Below, piece by piece: positions 45,593 to 58,243 of a stretch of 64,000 nt of DNA (the first letter of the stretch is position 1; the number at the start of each line of letters is the position of its first letter). The stretch is from Owenia fusiformis (Eukaryota; Annelida; Polychaeta; Sabellida; Oweniidae). The stretch is from the NCBI GenBank assembly GCA_903813345.2, contig CAIIXF020000008.1, forward strand, positions 4,287,341 to 4,351,340, read 5' to 3'. A program made the position numbers and the translations under genes. The notes beneath the pieces are model-generated. The model saw nothing but the letters and a program-made list of their open reading frames with translations. It was not told the DNA's origin and made no database searches.

Positions 45593-48500
45593 TGAAATCA
45601 AGAACACCCAACACTTTCTTTTTACAACATAAACATGTCTCATAACATGATAAGATGATTTTATATTTGTAACATCACCATATAATGCAAAGGATTACTA
45701 TATGCTACTTAACACTTTCATTTACTGACATTTCAGTCATTGAACTCTAACTTGCATTTTATAATGCAATGTTTGAATTAATGAAATTCTGCATCCTGTG
45801 TTTGCTTTTTATTAAATATATGTTTTTTGTAAACAATAGTATTAAAATCTAGAGGATGAAAGGCTTATAGATAATTGGGTTGATTGATGATGGTGTATAT
45901 AGCTCAGATATTGTTAAGTTTCAATTGCTCATCGCGTATCAACGAGATGAAATATTAACCAGATCTAAGCAGGAAATGGATGACGGATGATGTCACATTG
46001 ATCTCAAATAAAGGGATTTATTATAAGCGATAAAACTAAATTGCAAATCCAAAGGAGGAAACTATTTTTTATTACATCTTACAGCTGGATTGAAAAAGGT
46101 TTTTCTCATGGTATAAATAGTTCTTCTTTTGCATGCTAACTATATTCCTTCTCTCTATTTTCCCTATTCTAACCTTTGTTCTATATTTGATAGCATTTAA
46201 TAGCAAATGACATACTTCATACTTAATTTATTTTTTATTGTTATGGGATCCAGAAAGGGGGTGGTCTCACAAAAGAGTATGTGAGATATCATTGAAACAT
46301 GGAACGAATGGGGAACTTTGTGATCTTTTGACTTAACCCCCTAATAAAAATATATAAAAAGAGTGGTTAAACAGATGATAAAATCTTGACAACATTCTAA
46401 TTTTAGTTCAAATAAATTGAAATACGCCAAAGAGAAAAATAAGGTTAAGGTATCCTGGTAATTTACATTTCACGATCAATGAACATGATTGACTAAAGCC
46501 ATAACAATGCTGTTCGAGGTTTTTATTGTGTAAGAAGTATATTTTATTATCACATTCAGGATATACTCGCTTACACTTATTGTAGTATTTCCTCTCCCAG
46601 GGGTGTGTGAACTTTCAGTGACACGTCGCTGTGATATTAATTTTGTCTACAATCTTACTTTGAGGGAGAGATCACCTACCTGAAATATCAAAATTACAAA
46701 TTTAAGATGTAATGAATTTTGCATGCTCCCTTTATTTGGCGTAAGTACCTCCTCCCCTCTCTCTCTCTCTTTGTAGCCTATATACTGAATATAAAGAGAG
46801 AGATGACTTATTACCCATGACTCCCAATTATTTATTGAAATGACAGTTGAAGGTATCTTTATTATTAGTTTACTGAACAATGTCCTGAGTATCCATTCAT
46901 TTTTCTGTCCATCCATCCATTCAGCTGTCCAATAAGATAGGTTTTAGTCATTTTTCAGAGGATAGGATTCATACTGATGACACCGGGGTAAAATCAATTT
47001 ATTCATAAATAGAATAAGCCTGTCTAACTTTGCTCATATAAGTATATTCATTAATATATCTTTTATTGACTCAATAATCATGTTATTAAAATGACATATC
47101 AGCCACTACAGTATACAAAAAACTTTGACTACAAACTACAACATTACTACAAACTACAAAACTATTTACATCAGTTTCACTTGTTACAGTATAATAACAA
47201 AGGATCAGTGTGGTGTATCCATAATATACATGGTTTTAAATAACTCATACATCTGAACAGGAAATAGACTAGAAAAATGCCCTTGAAAGATAGTACATGT
47301 TACAAGTGGGAAGTAAAGGTTGAGAAGTCCTGACCTGGAATTCACAAGTGTCAGAGATTGAATAGCCCCTCTTGTATAACACTTTGACGTCAGAGATTAA
47401 CCAATCAAATAGCTGCGTCACTGTTGAGATCACATAATCAGGCCATGGATGAACATAACCACCTTCGCTAAAATTACATTTTTTTTTTTTTTTATTTATT
47501 GAATTGCAACGTTTTAATTTCAAACTTTTTTGAATTATGATTTTTAATGGCATTGTGGGATCCATTGCCTGTACCAGTTGTTAATGGGGAACTCAGGTGA
47601 ATTTATGTCATCAGGAATCAAATAATATGTGTACGCTATTAGATCTTTAGTAGGTAGGATAGCATTTTGGTTTAATACATGATATAGATGCAAAATACTG
47701 TGAGATGTAACTAGGTCACTTTGGTAAAACATTGGAAATCTCAACAACAGAATATGTTAACTCTTCAGCTGAAAGGCTTCTGGGATTGAATGACTGCCAT
47801 CTCAATCGAAACAGTCACAAGATACCTGGGTCCCCACAGTATTATTTTGTCATGGGTTTTCATACTTTTCAGTGGTTTCATATTCTTGATTTTTAGAATT
47901 ATTCACAATTACGAATTTTAGCTTTTTGTAGCTTTATTTTGTTCTACTTTATTCCTCCATACAAACATGAATTTGAGAGTGTAACTCTGAACAGGATGTT
48001 CCATAGAAGCCATAGCATCAGACTCACTAATTAATGGGAGTACTTTTACAATATTGCCATTCAACTGAAATAAGTATCATTGTTACCATCTATAACATAT
48101 GTGTTCTCATTTGATAGGTGTGTATGGAGGTTAAAGGAGTTATAATTTCATCATTGGATTTTCAGAGATATAATTACCGGATGCTGTTATACTACATGTA
48201 ATAAGTACACATGTCAGTACCTTACTATTTCCTGTCATTAACATGTGAATTACTTATATCAAATTTCATTGATACAATCAAACTTTGAATAAACTTTCTG
48301 ATTTTTATGAATTTTTGAATATTTGTAATCTCGATTGATCTGATGTTGACTTGATATTTTCTAATCTGTCTCAGTTCTGATTAATTTCTTGATTAAAGTG
48401 TTACATTTATGATAATCAATTCAAGGGCTCATGAATAATACCCAAAAATTATAAAATTTTAATTAGGATGATGTGTACATGTATTTCCGCTTTTCGCAAT

Positions 48501-50771
48501 AGAAGAGCTGAACATGCAAGTTAAAAAACACAAATTTTGAATGAGTTCATTTAGGTGATGCAATTATAGGCATAGAAATAAGGACACATATACATATATT
48601 TAGATGTGACGTTTAACATAATGGAATGCAAATTGATTATTTCGATCATTAACCTCATTTTTATGAGCTATTTTTTCATATGAATAAACACATGTAAAAA
48701 CAGGTCAGAAAATTGAACAACAACAATAATGCATGTTGAAATTAAAAGTTTTTCTTAGAAAAGCAGTACAACCTGAGTACACGGATAAGCTGACATTATT
48801 ACTTATTAGCGCTGAAGATTTTTCATGTTAACCAGTACAGTATATTTTAAGTCATTATACCTGAAGAAGCCAGGCAGGAAACTCTCATTTCAGCTGAAGC
48901 AATTGAGGAAAGCATACAGAGATAAGAGATTACCGAGATTTCAGTTCAAATCTGGGTAAACCACAGTCTTGATTCAAAATAACACATTTACATTTAGAAC
49001 TGAAGCGTAGATAGTGAGGTATCTCACGTAAGGACGGATTATATTTATCAGTGGAAGGAGCACTGATTTACTTAGCTCAAGGTGAATTATAAGCCAATGC
49101 AGACTGGATTTTCCTATTTCCTCTGAACAGGCTCCTAAGCATCATACACTGTGTGTTTATCACTTTATATATAACCACGGATGTTCCGAATTTAAGCCAG
49201 GAAACGAACAGTGATATTTATAGTTGTAATACATGGTTTATCATATGGCAGTTTCTTGGATCCTTGAGTGCTGTTAGAGATTCGAAGCTTTGTATGCAGA
49301 GATCTTTAATATTGCCCTGCAATGGTGGCTATGGTGACATCGTGAGAGTACAAAATCAATAGAGAAAGTCTCCACTGCCTAATTACAACAATCGCTATAA
49401 GCCATTGAGACAAGCATGTTCTGCACAATTCACGTTTAAATTCTACTTGTTAACATCGACTGCTTAGTATATAGAAGGAATCGGTGGAATAAAAAGAGAA
49501 TTTTATACCAAATAAATAATTATTTCTTTGAGCGACTCCCCTAAGGGAAAGTGATAATTTAAACAGGATATTATAAAAAACATAAAAGCCTGAGCAACAT
49601 TATTACTATTTAAGGAGCGTTTCATAACTTCAAATACATTATACTGTAGTTATTAACATGATTTAGACTTATATAAATGCAAAAGGAATAAGGAATCTGG
49701 ACAAATGACAAATTTCGATAAGATCAAACGTAAGATGTTGATCTCTGGTGGGATACCAATTAAACTTCGCATTAAAATGGCAAGTACTTTTCATATTTTT
49801 ATATTTTATTCAAATCAAATATTAATTGTACATAATGTACAATATGATTATTTGAAACTAAAATTTTGAATGTTACTTATTTTTTACTTTTATATGTTTT
49901 TATATATTGTGTTAAAAGGTCGATGGATAATGGGAAATAAAATGACAAATACAATGATAATATAGCAGATTGCGATTGTCTTGAAAGTTTAGAAATTATT
50001 TATTCGATGCATTTTACTTTTTATTATTTGTTAAGATTCGTGCACTCAACTGTTATACAAGTGGTAAAATTAGCAAGGAATGATATAACGAGAGTAAAGT
50101 CAACACCTTCATTTGTATAGACAAGCCAAAATATGAAATGATACAATCAAATGTTATCGTGAAATAGCATGGAATAACCATGAACATAGTGGCACTTATA
50201 TAAACAGAAAGCCAGACTTCTTGAAAACCAAACCTGTGTAAATGCTTTGAGCATCATTCAAACATATTTCACTTAAATTCCTCTCTTGAAGTTGAATATT
50301 CTTGGATTTTATTTAAGTAAAGAGTGCAAAATTCAGGTCTAAATGCCTATAATTTTCGATTTGTATTCTGTTTTTGATTTTAATTGAATTCATTTACGAG
50401 AACTATTCATTTATGGGTAAACTGAGGTTGAAGATAGAAAAGTCAGAATACCATACCATATGGCTGGCTTTATTTTGATGTTTTGGTACAGACGGTTTCA
50501 GAATGGAGGTTGCCAATTAAGGATTTCGGAAGCATCTTTCGAGGCATATAGTTTACATGTGTATTATGTAATACCACGGCAACCAACCGGAACATAAATA
50601 AACAAATGGGAAGACATGTGGATTTTATTGAGTTCAATTATCTCCAGTCAATCAGATAATCCAGATAATTTTTATCCTCCATAAAATCATAATGGTATCC
50701 ATAACCTTTAGGGTAAACTAACCCTTTCGAATATATGTTTAAGTTTGATTTTGTTCTTCAAAAGAAAGTTT
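45593..50771 (+). other. Intron 18, quiet stretch
   Basis: More than 5 kb of AT-rich DNA. A CTCTCTCTCTCTCT tract at about 46757, a T17 run at about 47478, and nothing that I can call a gene, RNA or mobile element. Confidence 0.5.
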
Positions 50772-51137
50772 CATATATACAATGGTACAGTATACTAGGC
50801 TCATATACAATGGTACAGTATACTAGGCTCATATACAATGGTACTATATACTAGGTTCATATACAATGGTAAAATATACTAGGCTCATATACAATGGAAC
50901 AATGTACTAGGTTCATGTACAATGGTATGATGTACTAGGTTCATATACAATGGTACAATGTACTAGGTTCATATACAATGGTACAATGTACTAGGTTCAT
51001 ATACAATGGTATAATGTATTAGGCTCATATACAATGGTACAATGTACTTGGCTCAGATACAATGGTACGATGTACTAGGTTCATATACAACGGCACAGTA
51101 TACTAGGTTCATATACAATGGTACTATATACTAAGCT
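50772..51137 (+). repeat. 28-bp tandem repeat, 13 units
   Basis: CATATACAATGGTACAGTAT, ACTAGGCT with regular 28-bp spacing; the middle units carry AATGTACTAGGTT variants, the outer ones AGTATACTAGGCT. Confidence 0.95.
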
Positions 51138-51984
51138 TAGACCAATGTGTACATGAAATAATGCCACAAATATCAGTTTGCATCATTTTGGTTAGTCTTG
51201 ACTCCAGCCCTATGTTCCCATATCTTGATAAATATGACTTATATAAAATTAATGTATATGTGACTCTATGTAGAGAAACAATAGGTGTGGCTAGAGACTT
51301 TATGCAAGAGCACATTGCATACCATTAGCTAGAGAGAACATATATATCATAAACTAATACTGTGTCATTGTGTCCTATTTTTATCAATTGAATCCAATTC
51401 TGCGATATTACTATGATTAAGTATCCTACAGTATAGTGCACATCTCCCAGAAAACAAAACCAATTTTTGTAATTGTGTACTGTTCTTTATGGCTTTTTGG
51501 CCCTTATTTCCAATTTGGAAGGCTTACATCATGCCTGTTTACTCTAATCCAATTCCAGGACTAATAGTCCTGCGCGCCAATGATTGTTCAGGCAGTGTTT
51601 CTACAAGAAGAGAACATTGGATGAGCCAATGATTGTTCAGACAGTGCGCCAATGATTGTTCAGGCAGTGTTTCTACAACATGGGAGAATAACCCATGCCT
51701 CCTTCACCAAAACTACCTCAATACATTCTTTAGTATTTTAGAATTCTTTTTATGTAGTTGAATCACCAATTGTATAGTTCTAGCGGCAGTTCGAAGAGAT
51801 TTTCATTTTACATCGGGAAATATTTCAGCACTTTTCAAGATGTTGGAAGGGGAATCCCCTAAGATACCAATGGCATTCTGGGAGCCAATCCTTCTTGAGT
51901 CTAGATGGAGGAATTTTGCGATTAAAAACGAAATAAGGGTATTATGGCGCCATTCTATTTTATAATGTTATTGACAATGGTAAT

Positions 51985-52450
51985 CGTAGCACAGGAAGTG
52001 ATATCTTCAATATTGTTTCTCGGGACAAAAGCGTAATTGAATTCAGCGAGGGCAATCTCCTAAGTATTCTATTTGATGGATGTAAGAGTGATACTGGCTT
52101 TTGATAGGAATATAGATTTATTTTTGTATATGGCATGCTTATGACTAATTATAGAAGCAGGAAGTATTATCTTCAATATTGTTTCTCAGGACAAAAGCGT
52201 GATTGAATTCAGCGATGGCAATAACCTTAGTATTCTATTTGAACAATGTAAGAATGATACTAGCCTTTGATAAAAATATAGATTTATCTTTCTGCAAACT
52301 ATAATATGTCATGCTCATGACTTAATGAATGAAGAAGGACGTTTCATCTTCAGTATTGTCTCTCCGTAAACAAAAGTGTAATCGGTTTAGTAAGGTCAAT
52401 GACCCAAAGTATTCTAATTAGTGAATGTATGAGTGATACTGGCCTAATAT
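51985..52450 (+). repeat. Three tandem units of about 165 bp
   Basis: Each unit has TCTTCAATATTGTTTCTC, GACAAAAGCGTAATTGAATT, AGTATTCTATTTG, GTAAGAGTGATACTGGC; divergence increases to the third. Confidence 0.8.
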
Positions 52451-53296
52451 GTCATGCTATAGCATCTAGAGTCCATAGGTACATGTATAGTACTTTTAAT
52501 AGGTAGACTGGTAGATGGGATGTGTCTTAAGATCATAATTATGAATCTGTTTGGAAATTTTATTTTTTCTGATTCATATTTTACCCCATAACACTTTCAT
52601 CATCCTCTTAGTTTGGCACTTTCATTGGATCTTATTCATTGAAATGACCTTTCTGGAATTATTAATTTGGTTTATGTTTCTTTTATGAGTGCAAAGGTCT
52701 CAGATAATATGGCAAGTAGGTCACTTTTATTTTCCAGATGATACAATCTAAATACTGATATATCGAAAGCGAATTTTGTTATTCTGTCTATAGAATGAAA
52801 TTTGAAAATGATGATCGGGATTTTTCAGACAAAATCATTAATATTTCCCCCCCCTCCCATTCCTTAAAAGAATCTCACTTATTTATCCCCTTCTATGAAA
52901 TAACTTCAACAATTTACCCCTCCCCTTAAAGAATTTATTTTATTTGCCCCCTCCCTTAATGGCGTCTACTTTCTTACAACTAGCATTTAAAATGTTATAT
53001 ATACCACATATTTAAAATGTAATTAGAACACGTTAACACCATTCCAACAGAGAAAAGCCATAAAATCAGCTTTACAGTACAGTATGAGCTATTTGCATCC
53101 TGATCCATAAGATTGTGGTTGTGGTTATTTTGACCCAGTAAAAAGTGAGGATTATAAAGTGGCTTGAAGTGGAAAAGATGAGCATGTAGCGGAAAACATT
53201 AGACCCCATTAAGATATATAGGATGCATATTTATAAGGGCAAATGCATATATATGTCATTTTTATAGTTCTTATATTACTGTCCTATAAGATACAT

Positions 53297-53482
53297 ATAC
53301 AGTGAAACCTGTATATATGAACACCTCTCACATCCGAACACCTCTCATGGGGAACACTTTTTTTTCTTGGTCCCAAATTTGTTATTATTTTCCTTTGACT
53401 TACATGTTAAAATATGAACACCTGCCAATCTGAACACTTGACGAGACCCAGAGGGGTTTAAATTAGACAAGTTTCACTGTAT
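53297..53482 (+). mobile_element. 186-bp MITE-like element, GAACACC family
   Basis: Perfect 12-bp inverted ends ATACAGTGAAAC / GTTTCACTGTAT. Interior ATGAACACCTCTCACATCCG and AATATGAACACCTGCC belongs to the GAACACC motif group found at four other places in the window. Confidence 0.75.
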
Positions 53483-54083
53483 GTTCTAATTTTTGATAAA
53501 ATCATCAGTGAAGAATTTCTCATATTTATTTTAAGATTTTTGGACTTCATATTTATTTTGATTACTCCTTCACTATTTAATTCTAATTCATGATTTAATT
53601 GTTTTTCTTGGACAGGATATGGTTTATCTTGCTAGCTGTTACTCGACGTATACAATATGATGATTGGACGAGAAAAAATTTCTAGACCGATAAAAAAACG
53701 TTTTGATGTTATGAATGTTATCAAACTCAATTAATTTTGTTTAATTGTGGCTAATTTAGTTTTTCTTACTCTTACCAGAATTTTTCGATGAAAATCATTT
53801 TATCAAGGACCACATTTGAAACAAGACCATAGGTACGGCTTGGGTGTAATACCGTTCCAGGAGATCAGGACCATATATTAGGGTGTATTACATACCTAGC
53901 GAAGCATTTGTATGGAAGTCAATGGGAAAGTTAGCGAGCTATATCCACCGATATTGCCCGATTACCCTGATATAGCCCGCTTACCTCGTTTTGATATTAG
54001 ATTTCTTTAATAACCATGATAATATCATGACGTCACGTCATTGATACAAAGTAACCATGGGAACAAAGGCATGTAATACATCA

Positions 54084-54195
54084 GTTATGTCACTATGACG
54101 TGAAATATGCCTTCGTTCTTGCCCAAATATAGAGCCTCCCAAGGTCGGCCTATATTGGGAGAACTCAGGCATATTTCACGTCATAGTGACATAAC
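54084..54195 (+). repeat. Perfect 29-bp inverted repeat before exon 19
   Basis: Arm 54084-54112 (GTTATGTCACTATGACGTGA...) is exactly complementary to 54167-54195. The inner sequences TTCTTGCCCAAATATAG and CTATATTGGGAGAAC continue the pairing with few errors. The right arm ends 75 bp upstream of exon 19. Probably a foldback MITE; as RNA it would form a long hairpin in the SOS1 pre-mRNA. Confidence 0.92.
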
Positions 54196-54270
54196 CTCTA
54201 AATATTACCCTAGGTTCAGGACTCGTAGCACTAATATATTCACTAATATGTTCATCCTTTGTATTTATAG

Positions 54271-54387
54271 CACTTCTTTGAGTGCCTGAACCCTCTCGGA
54301 GACATGGGAGTAAAAGACTGCGAAGACTACATGTATAATAAATCTATAGAAATTGAGCCAAGGAACTGCCGACAGCCGCCAAAGTTT
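54271..54387 (+). CDS. SOS1: SOS1 exon 19, end of Cdc25 domain
   Basis: 39 codons, phase 0 to 0: [39 protein letters not shown]. Matches the human FFENLNPMG ... LFNKSLEIEPRN region that closes the catalytic domain. Acceptor GTATTTATAG, donor GTAAGT. Confidence 0.97.
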
Positions 54388-54679
54388 GTAAGTAATTTTT
54401 CTCTAACAAGAGGCATTTGTACATATGCTATTTGAAATTGAACCTGCATTTAGTGGAAGATGATTTCATAGAGGGGAGGGGGGGGGGTTAAAAATTCCTT
54501 TTAAATCTTGTTTTTATAGTACTTATATACATAACCTTATATCAATATAGATGCCTTTCTCTGTTATGTAAAAATTGACATTATTATGTTTTAATTTGAA
54601 TCTCAAAAATGATCACATCCTGTTTTATCATTTCATTTGATGGAAGGAAGGAAGTAACACATGTTTTATGAGAAGATGC

Positions 54680-55310
54680 AATTTTTTTAATCGATTCAAT
54701 GAATCATATATACCATTTGTTGTTCCAAGGTTAGGTCAATCTGAGCTTTAATATATGAGGCTCTTAAAGAAGCAGTATTATATAAAATATGACTTAATTT
54801 TTTCAATCGATTCAATGAATCATATATACCAGTTTAGATAACCTTTTGTTATTCCAAGGTTAGATCAATCTGAGCTTTAATATATGAGGCTCTTAAAGAA
54901 GCAGTATTATATAAAATATGGCTTAATTTTTTTAATCGATTCAATGAATCATATATACCAGTTTAGATAACCTTTTGTTGTTCCAAGGTTAGATCAATCT
55001 GAGCTTTAATATATGAGGCTCTTAAAGAAGCAGTATTATATAAAATATGGCTTAATTTTTTTTAATCGATTCAATGAATCATATATACAAGTTTAGATAA
55101 CCTTTTGTTGTTCCAAGGTCAGATCAATCCCAGCTGTAATGACTTAAAGAAGCAGTATTACATAAAATATGGCTTAATTTTTTTAATCGTTTGAATGAAT
55201 CATATGTACAAGACTATAGATTTAGATAACCTTGACTGTTCCAAGGTTAGATCAATCTGAGCTGTAATATATGAGGCTCTTTAAGAAGTAATATTATAGA
55301 AGATATGGCT
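54680..55310 (+). repeat. Five tandem units of about 116-130 bp
   Basis: Each unit begins near TTTTTAATCGATTCAATGAA (54687, 54803, 54932, 55062, 55183) and includes TTCCAAGGTTAGATCAATCT, GAGCTTTAATATATGAGGCT and GAAGCAGTATTATATAAAAT. Intron 19. Confidence 0.92.
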
Positions 55311-55532
55311 AATCGTAATTGAATTTATCAAATCGTGTTCTAATTTAAATATCCCAGACATTATGGTTGATTTATTTCTATATAATATGTATTCATTGAT
55401 GAAATATCTGGACTTATTGATTTTTAGATCTTCTTGAAATATGCATTAGCCTTGAAAAACATGACACATTTCTATATTATGATTAATGTGAATGACTTTT
55501 GAATTGCTAAGTTAATATATATTTTCTTCCAG

Positions 55533-55827
55533 GTAAGGAAGACGACATATCCACTTAAGTCTCCAGGCATCAAGCCCTCAAGCCATCAAGCATCAAGTCG
55601 ACACAGTAGCACTAGCGGGACATCCACCTTGAAACGTCATGATATGTCCTCCGTCTCCAGCCCATTTACTTTCCATAAAAACTCTGAAGAAGACATGGAG
55701 CCATTGGTTAGTGCTGAAGACACTCCGCCAACGCCCTCTACACCCCTCACTCCCCCGGCAACGGCCTCAACTACGACAACTAGTAATAACAGTGTATTTG
55801 CCAATGTCATGATTGGTTCTGCCACAG
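55533..55827 (+). CDS. SOS1: SOS1 exon 20, start of proline-rich tail
   Basis: 295 nt, phase 0 to 1: VRKTTYPLKSPGIKPSSHQA then Ser/Thr/Pro-rich sequence with PTPSTPLTPPA (human: PRTPLTPPPA). YPLKSPG is conserved with human. The many S/T-P sites suggest MAP-kinase feedback phosphorylation, as known for vertebrate SOS1; here that is inference. Donor GTATGA. Confidence 0.95.
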
Positions 55828-57842
55828 GTATGAATATCTTTCCAATGATTTCAGAAAATAAACTACTGTAAAACCTGTCTAAGTTGGATCGTTCATAATA
55901 AGAGGTGTTCACATCTAGAAGTGTTCACATTTAGAAGGATTCACATTAAAAAAAATTCACATTTAGGGGTGGTCACGTTTAGAGGGGAGGTTGTTTACAT
56001 TAAAGAGATATATACATAGACAGGCTCAACTATTAGAAAATTTAAAAATGCACATAGACTGAGCAGTGGGAATGTTTTAAAAACATTTTGTGAATTTACA
56101 AGCTTTTAGACGAGGGGTTGAATATACTGTATATAGGCCTATGCCTTCCTGAATTAATATTATTAATCGGTGGTTCAAACAGTGGAGTGTATGCCGTTTA
56201 GTTGCTCCTTGTGTTTAGTCAGTACCTTCATAACAACTCATACAGTAAAACTTCAAAGGAAATTTCAGAAATATTTATTATTAGATTCTAATGATTTTAT
56301 TATTACATAGTTAAATGCTGGTATGTCCCGTCCCTCATACATACAAACATCAATTATACAATCATTGGTATTCATATTTAATCATTAATTCTGTTTGTTC
56401 TGTAATGTATATTATATACATGTCCTATCGTATTACGTATCTACCAGTATTTTCATCTAATTTTACCACTCTAGGTACATCCAGTTTGAGTTACATCCAC
56501 CAAATTAGGCTTTCATCTTTGTACTCTTATATATTATTTTGCTTATTACATCATAAGTTAAATGAACTTAGATTTGACTTCCTTTCAATCAAATGTACTC
56601 TTACATTTAGTTTATTGTTGCGCCTTACATATTTGTATAATTAAATCATATTTGATTTTCCTCTCTATCACATGTACTATTACATTCACATTTTATATCA
56701 CATCTTTTAACATGTATATTGGGAGCCGTTTTCTCACTCTGCTGCTATAAAACTAATTTCAAGCATTTTTCATTACCTAACCTAAGTGAATACAGTTAGA
56801 CCTGTGTTTATTGAACATTTTTTCGCTGAAAAAATAGTTTGGTGTAGGTAGCTGTTCACTAAAGAGAGAGTAATTTATACAGAAGTCAGTAGAGTATATG
56901 GGGAGGAAGGGTTTCCACTAGAGACAGGTGTTCACTAGAGACTGATGTTCACTAAGACAGGTTATTCTGTAATTCTTTCATTCAATACTTTTTCAGTTCT
57001 AACACATTATTTAACTAAAGGGAGGAAATGAAAAACATAAATCAATTTATTGATATGATTTAAATGGCCTAGTGACTCGATCATGTCATAATAATTTCGA
57101 ATCATGATCTCTACTTCCTTCCGCCTATCAATAATGAGACAATGCACATTAAAACCTGTATTCAATGAACACCTATGGAGCAACAAAAATGTGTTCACTG
57201 TAGAAAGGTGTTCACTATAGAGAGAGAGGATAATTTATACAGAAGTTAGCAGAGTATGTGCGGAGGAAGGGTGTTCACTAAAATAACTGTCTATCCCAGT
57301 AGAATGTGAGAAATCTTTTAAAAGTAAAAAGCGTGACTTTTCTGGCCAATATTTTATGAAATAAAAATACATGTATACAATCCTACAGTATATGGCCTGT
57401 AGGATTGTATATATTAAATTACATGAATTATCACATTGGATTTGTAAATTAATATCCCTCGATAAAGATATAATCAAAGTAGAAGTGGTAATTGTCGCTA
57501 AATAGCTAGGGAGGATTTTCTTATTAACATGATTTGCACCTGTCCACACATTTTGGGGTTTTTATTCAGAATTTTTTTCATCTAATAAACTAAAGTAACT
57601 TTTCTTAGGGCTTTAGACATTTAAATCTTCATTCATATTGTTCATATTTATATGTTTGTTTATAAAGGGAGACAGAAATACTCTCTTGAAACCCCATATT
57701 TCATTATTTTCCTCGATTCATAAGTTTTGTTTTGCCCAGCTGTCGTAAATGGGACATCAAGATCTATACTTACAATGTTCAATCTTGACCCATCTGTATT
57801 TTTATATATGTTTATGTAATATGTTTGACGTGTTTGTTCCAG
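55828..57842 (+). other. SOS1 intron 20
   Basis: Three stretches of the GAACACC/GTTCACTA motif group (55868-56000, 56790-56965, 57145-57285); the last two share AATTTATACAGAAGT, AGCAGAGTATGT-like and GGAGGAAGGGT. No exon seen; other short ORFs lack support. Confidence 0.6.
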
Positions 57843-58243
57843 GTGGCACCAGTAGTCCAAGTTCGATCAGCTCCCCCTTGCAGCCATTACCAGAACAACT
57901 ATTTGGAATGGCCCCGTTGCAGCCTCCCCCTATACCACCCAGAAGGAGAAGAGAACAATCTGTTAATGATTACACCAGTAGGGGCCTTGCCCCAGAGGTA
58001 CCCCCCAGAGACATTAGCCCACCTCCTTTACCCCCCAGGCGTGAGGTGCAACACCATGGGACTCTGCCCCGAACCCACAGTATGTCATACTCTAGATCTA
58101 ACATGACAATAAGTAGCCATAGTACGTTACCACGGCGCCATTCAGAACGAGATCATATTAATGTAAACGGGACAGACTCTAACACTCCACAGCTGCCACC
58201 AAAGACCTATAAATATTCACATAGTCGAAAACCAAGTAGCTAG
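57843..58243 (+). CDS. SOS1: SOS1 last coding exon, SH3-binding tail
   Basis: 401 nt, phase 1 to stop TAG (58241-58243). Contains four polyproline motifs: PPPIPPRRRR, PEVPPRD, PPPLPPRRE and PQLPPKTYK, of the PxxPxR/K type bound by Grb2/Drk SH3 domains; the last is nearly identical to the human C-terminus (PKLPPKTYK). GTLPRTHS and STLPRRHS are basic S/T motifs between them. The tail is shorter than in human. Acceptor TTTGTTCCAG. Confidence 0.97.

Larger units (their letters stand above)
51138..54083 (+). other. Intron 18, right part
   Basis: Contains three GCCAATGATTGTTCAG copies at 51575-51670, a 3-unit repeat at 51985-52450 and a MITE at 53297-53482. A TCCCATCCTT/CCCCTCCC tract is near 52850. 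I see no exon. Confidence 0.5.
764..58243 (+). other. SOS1: SOS1 (Son of sevenless) gene, coding span without its 5' end
   Basis: This gene encodes a Ras/Rac guanine-nucleotide exchange factor that is recruited to activated receptors by Grb2/Drk and loads Ras with GTP at the plasma membrane. The 21 exons I assembled encode 1223 residues; human SOS1 has 1333. By comparison with the family, residues 1-150 of the window product are the histone-fold pair, about 165-400 DH, about 400-525 PH, about 555-725 REM, about 745-990 the Cdc25 catalytic domain, and 992-1223 the proline-rich tail. Residues equivalent to human F929, T935, L938, E942 and N944 of the Ras-opening helical hairpin are all present. 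About 30 N-terminal residues and the start codon are missing and must lie upstream of the window. Two other genes sit antisense in its introns. All splice sites are inferred by eye from GT-AG borders, phase and homology. Confidence 0.97.

Noticed and set aside
55637-55912. 91-codon minus-strand ORF
   Set aside because: Antisense shadow of the Ser/Pro-rich SOS1 exon 20.
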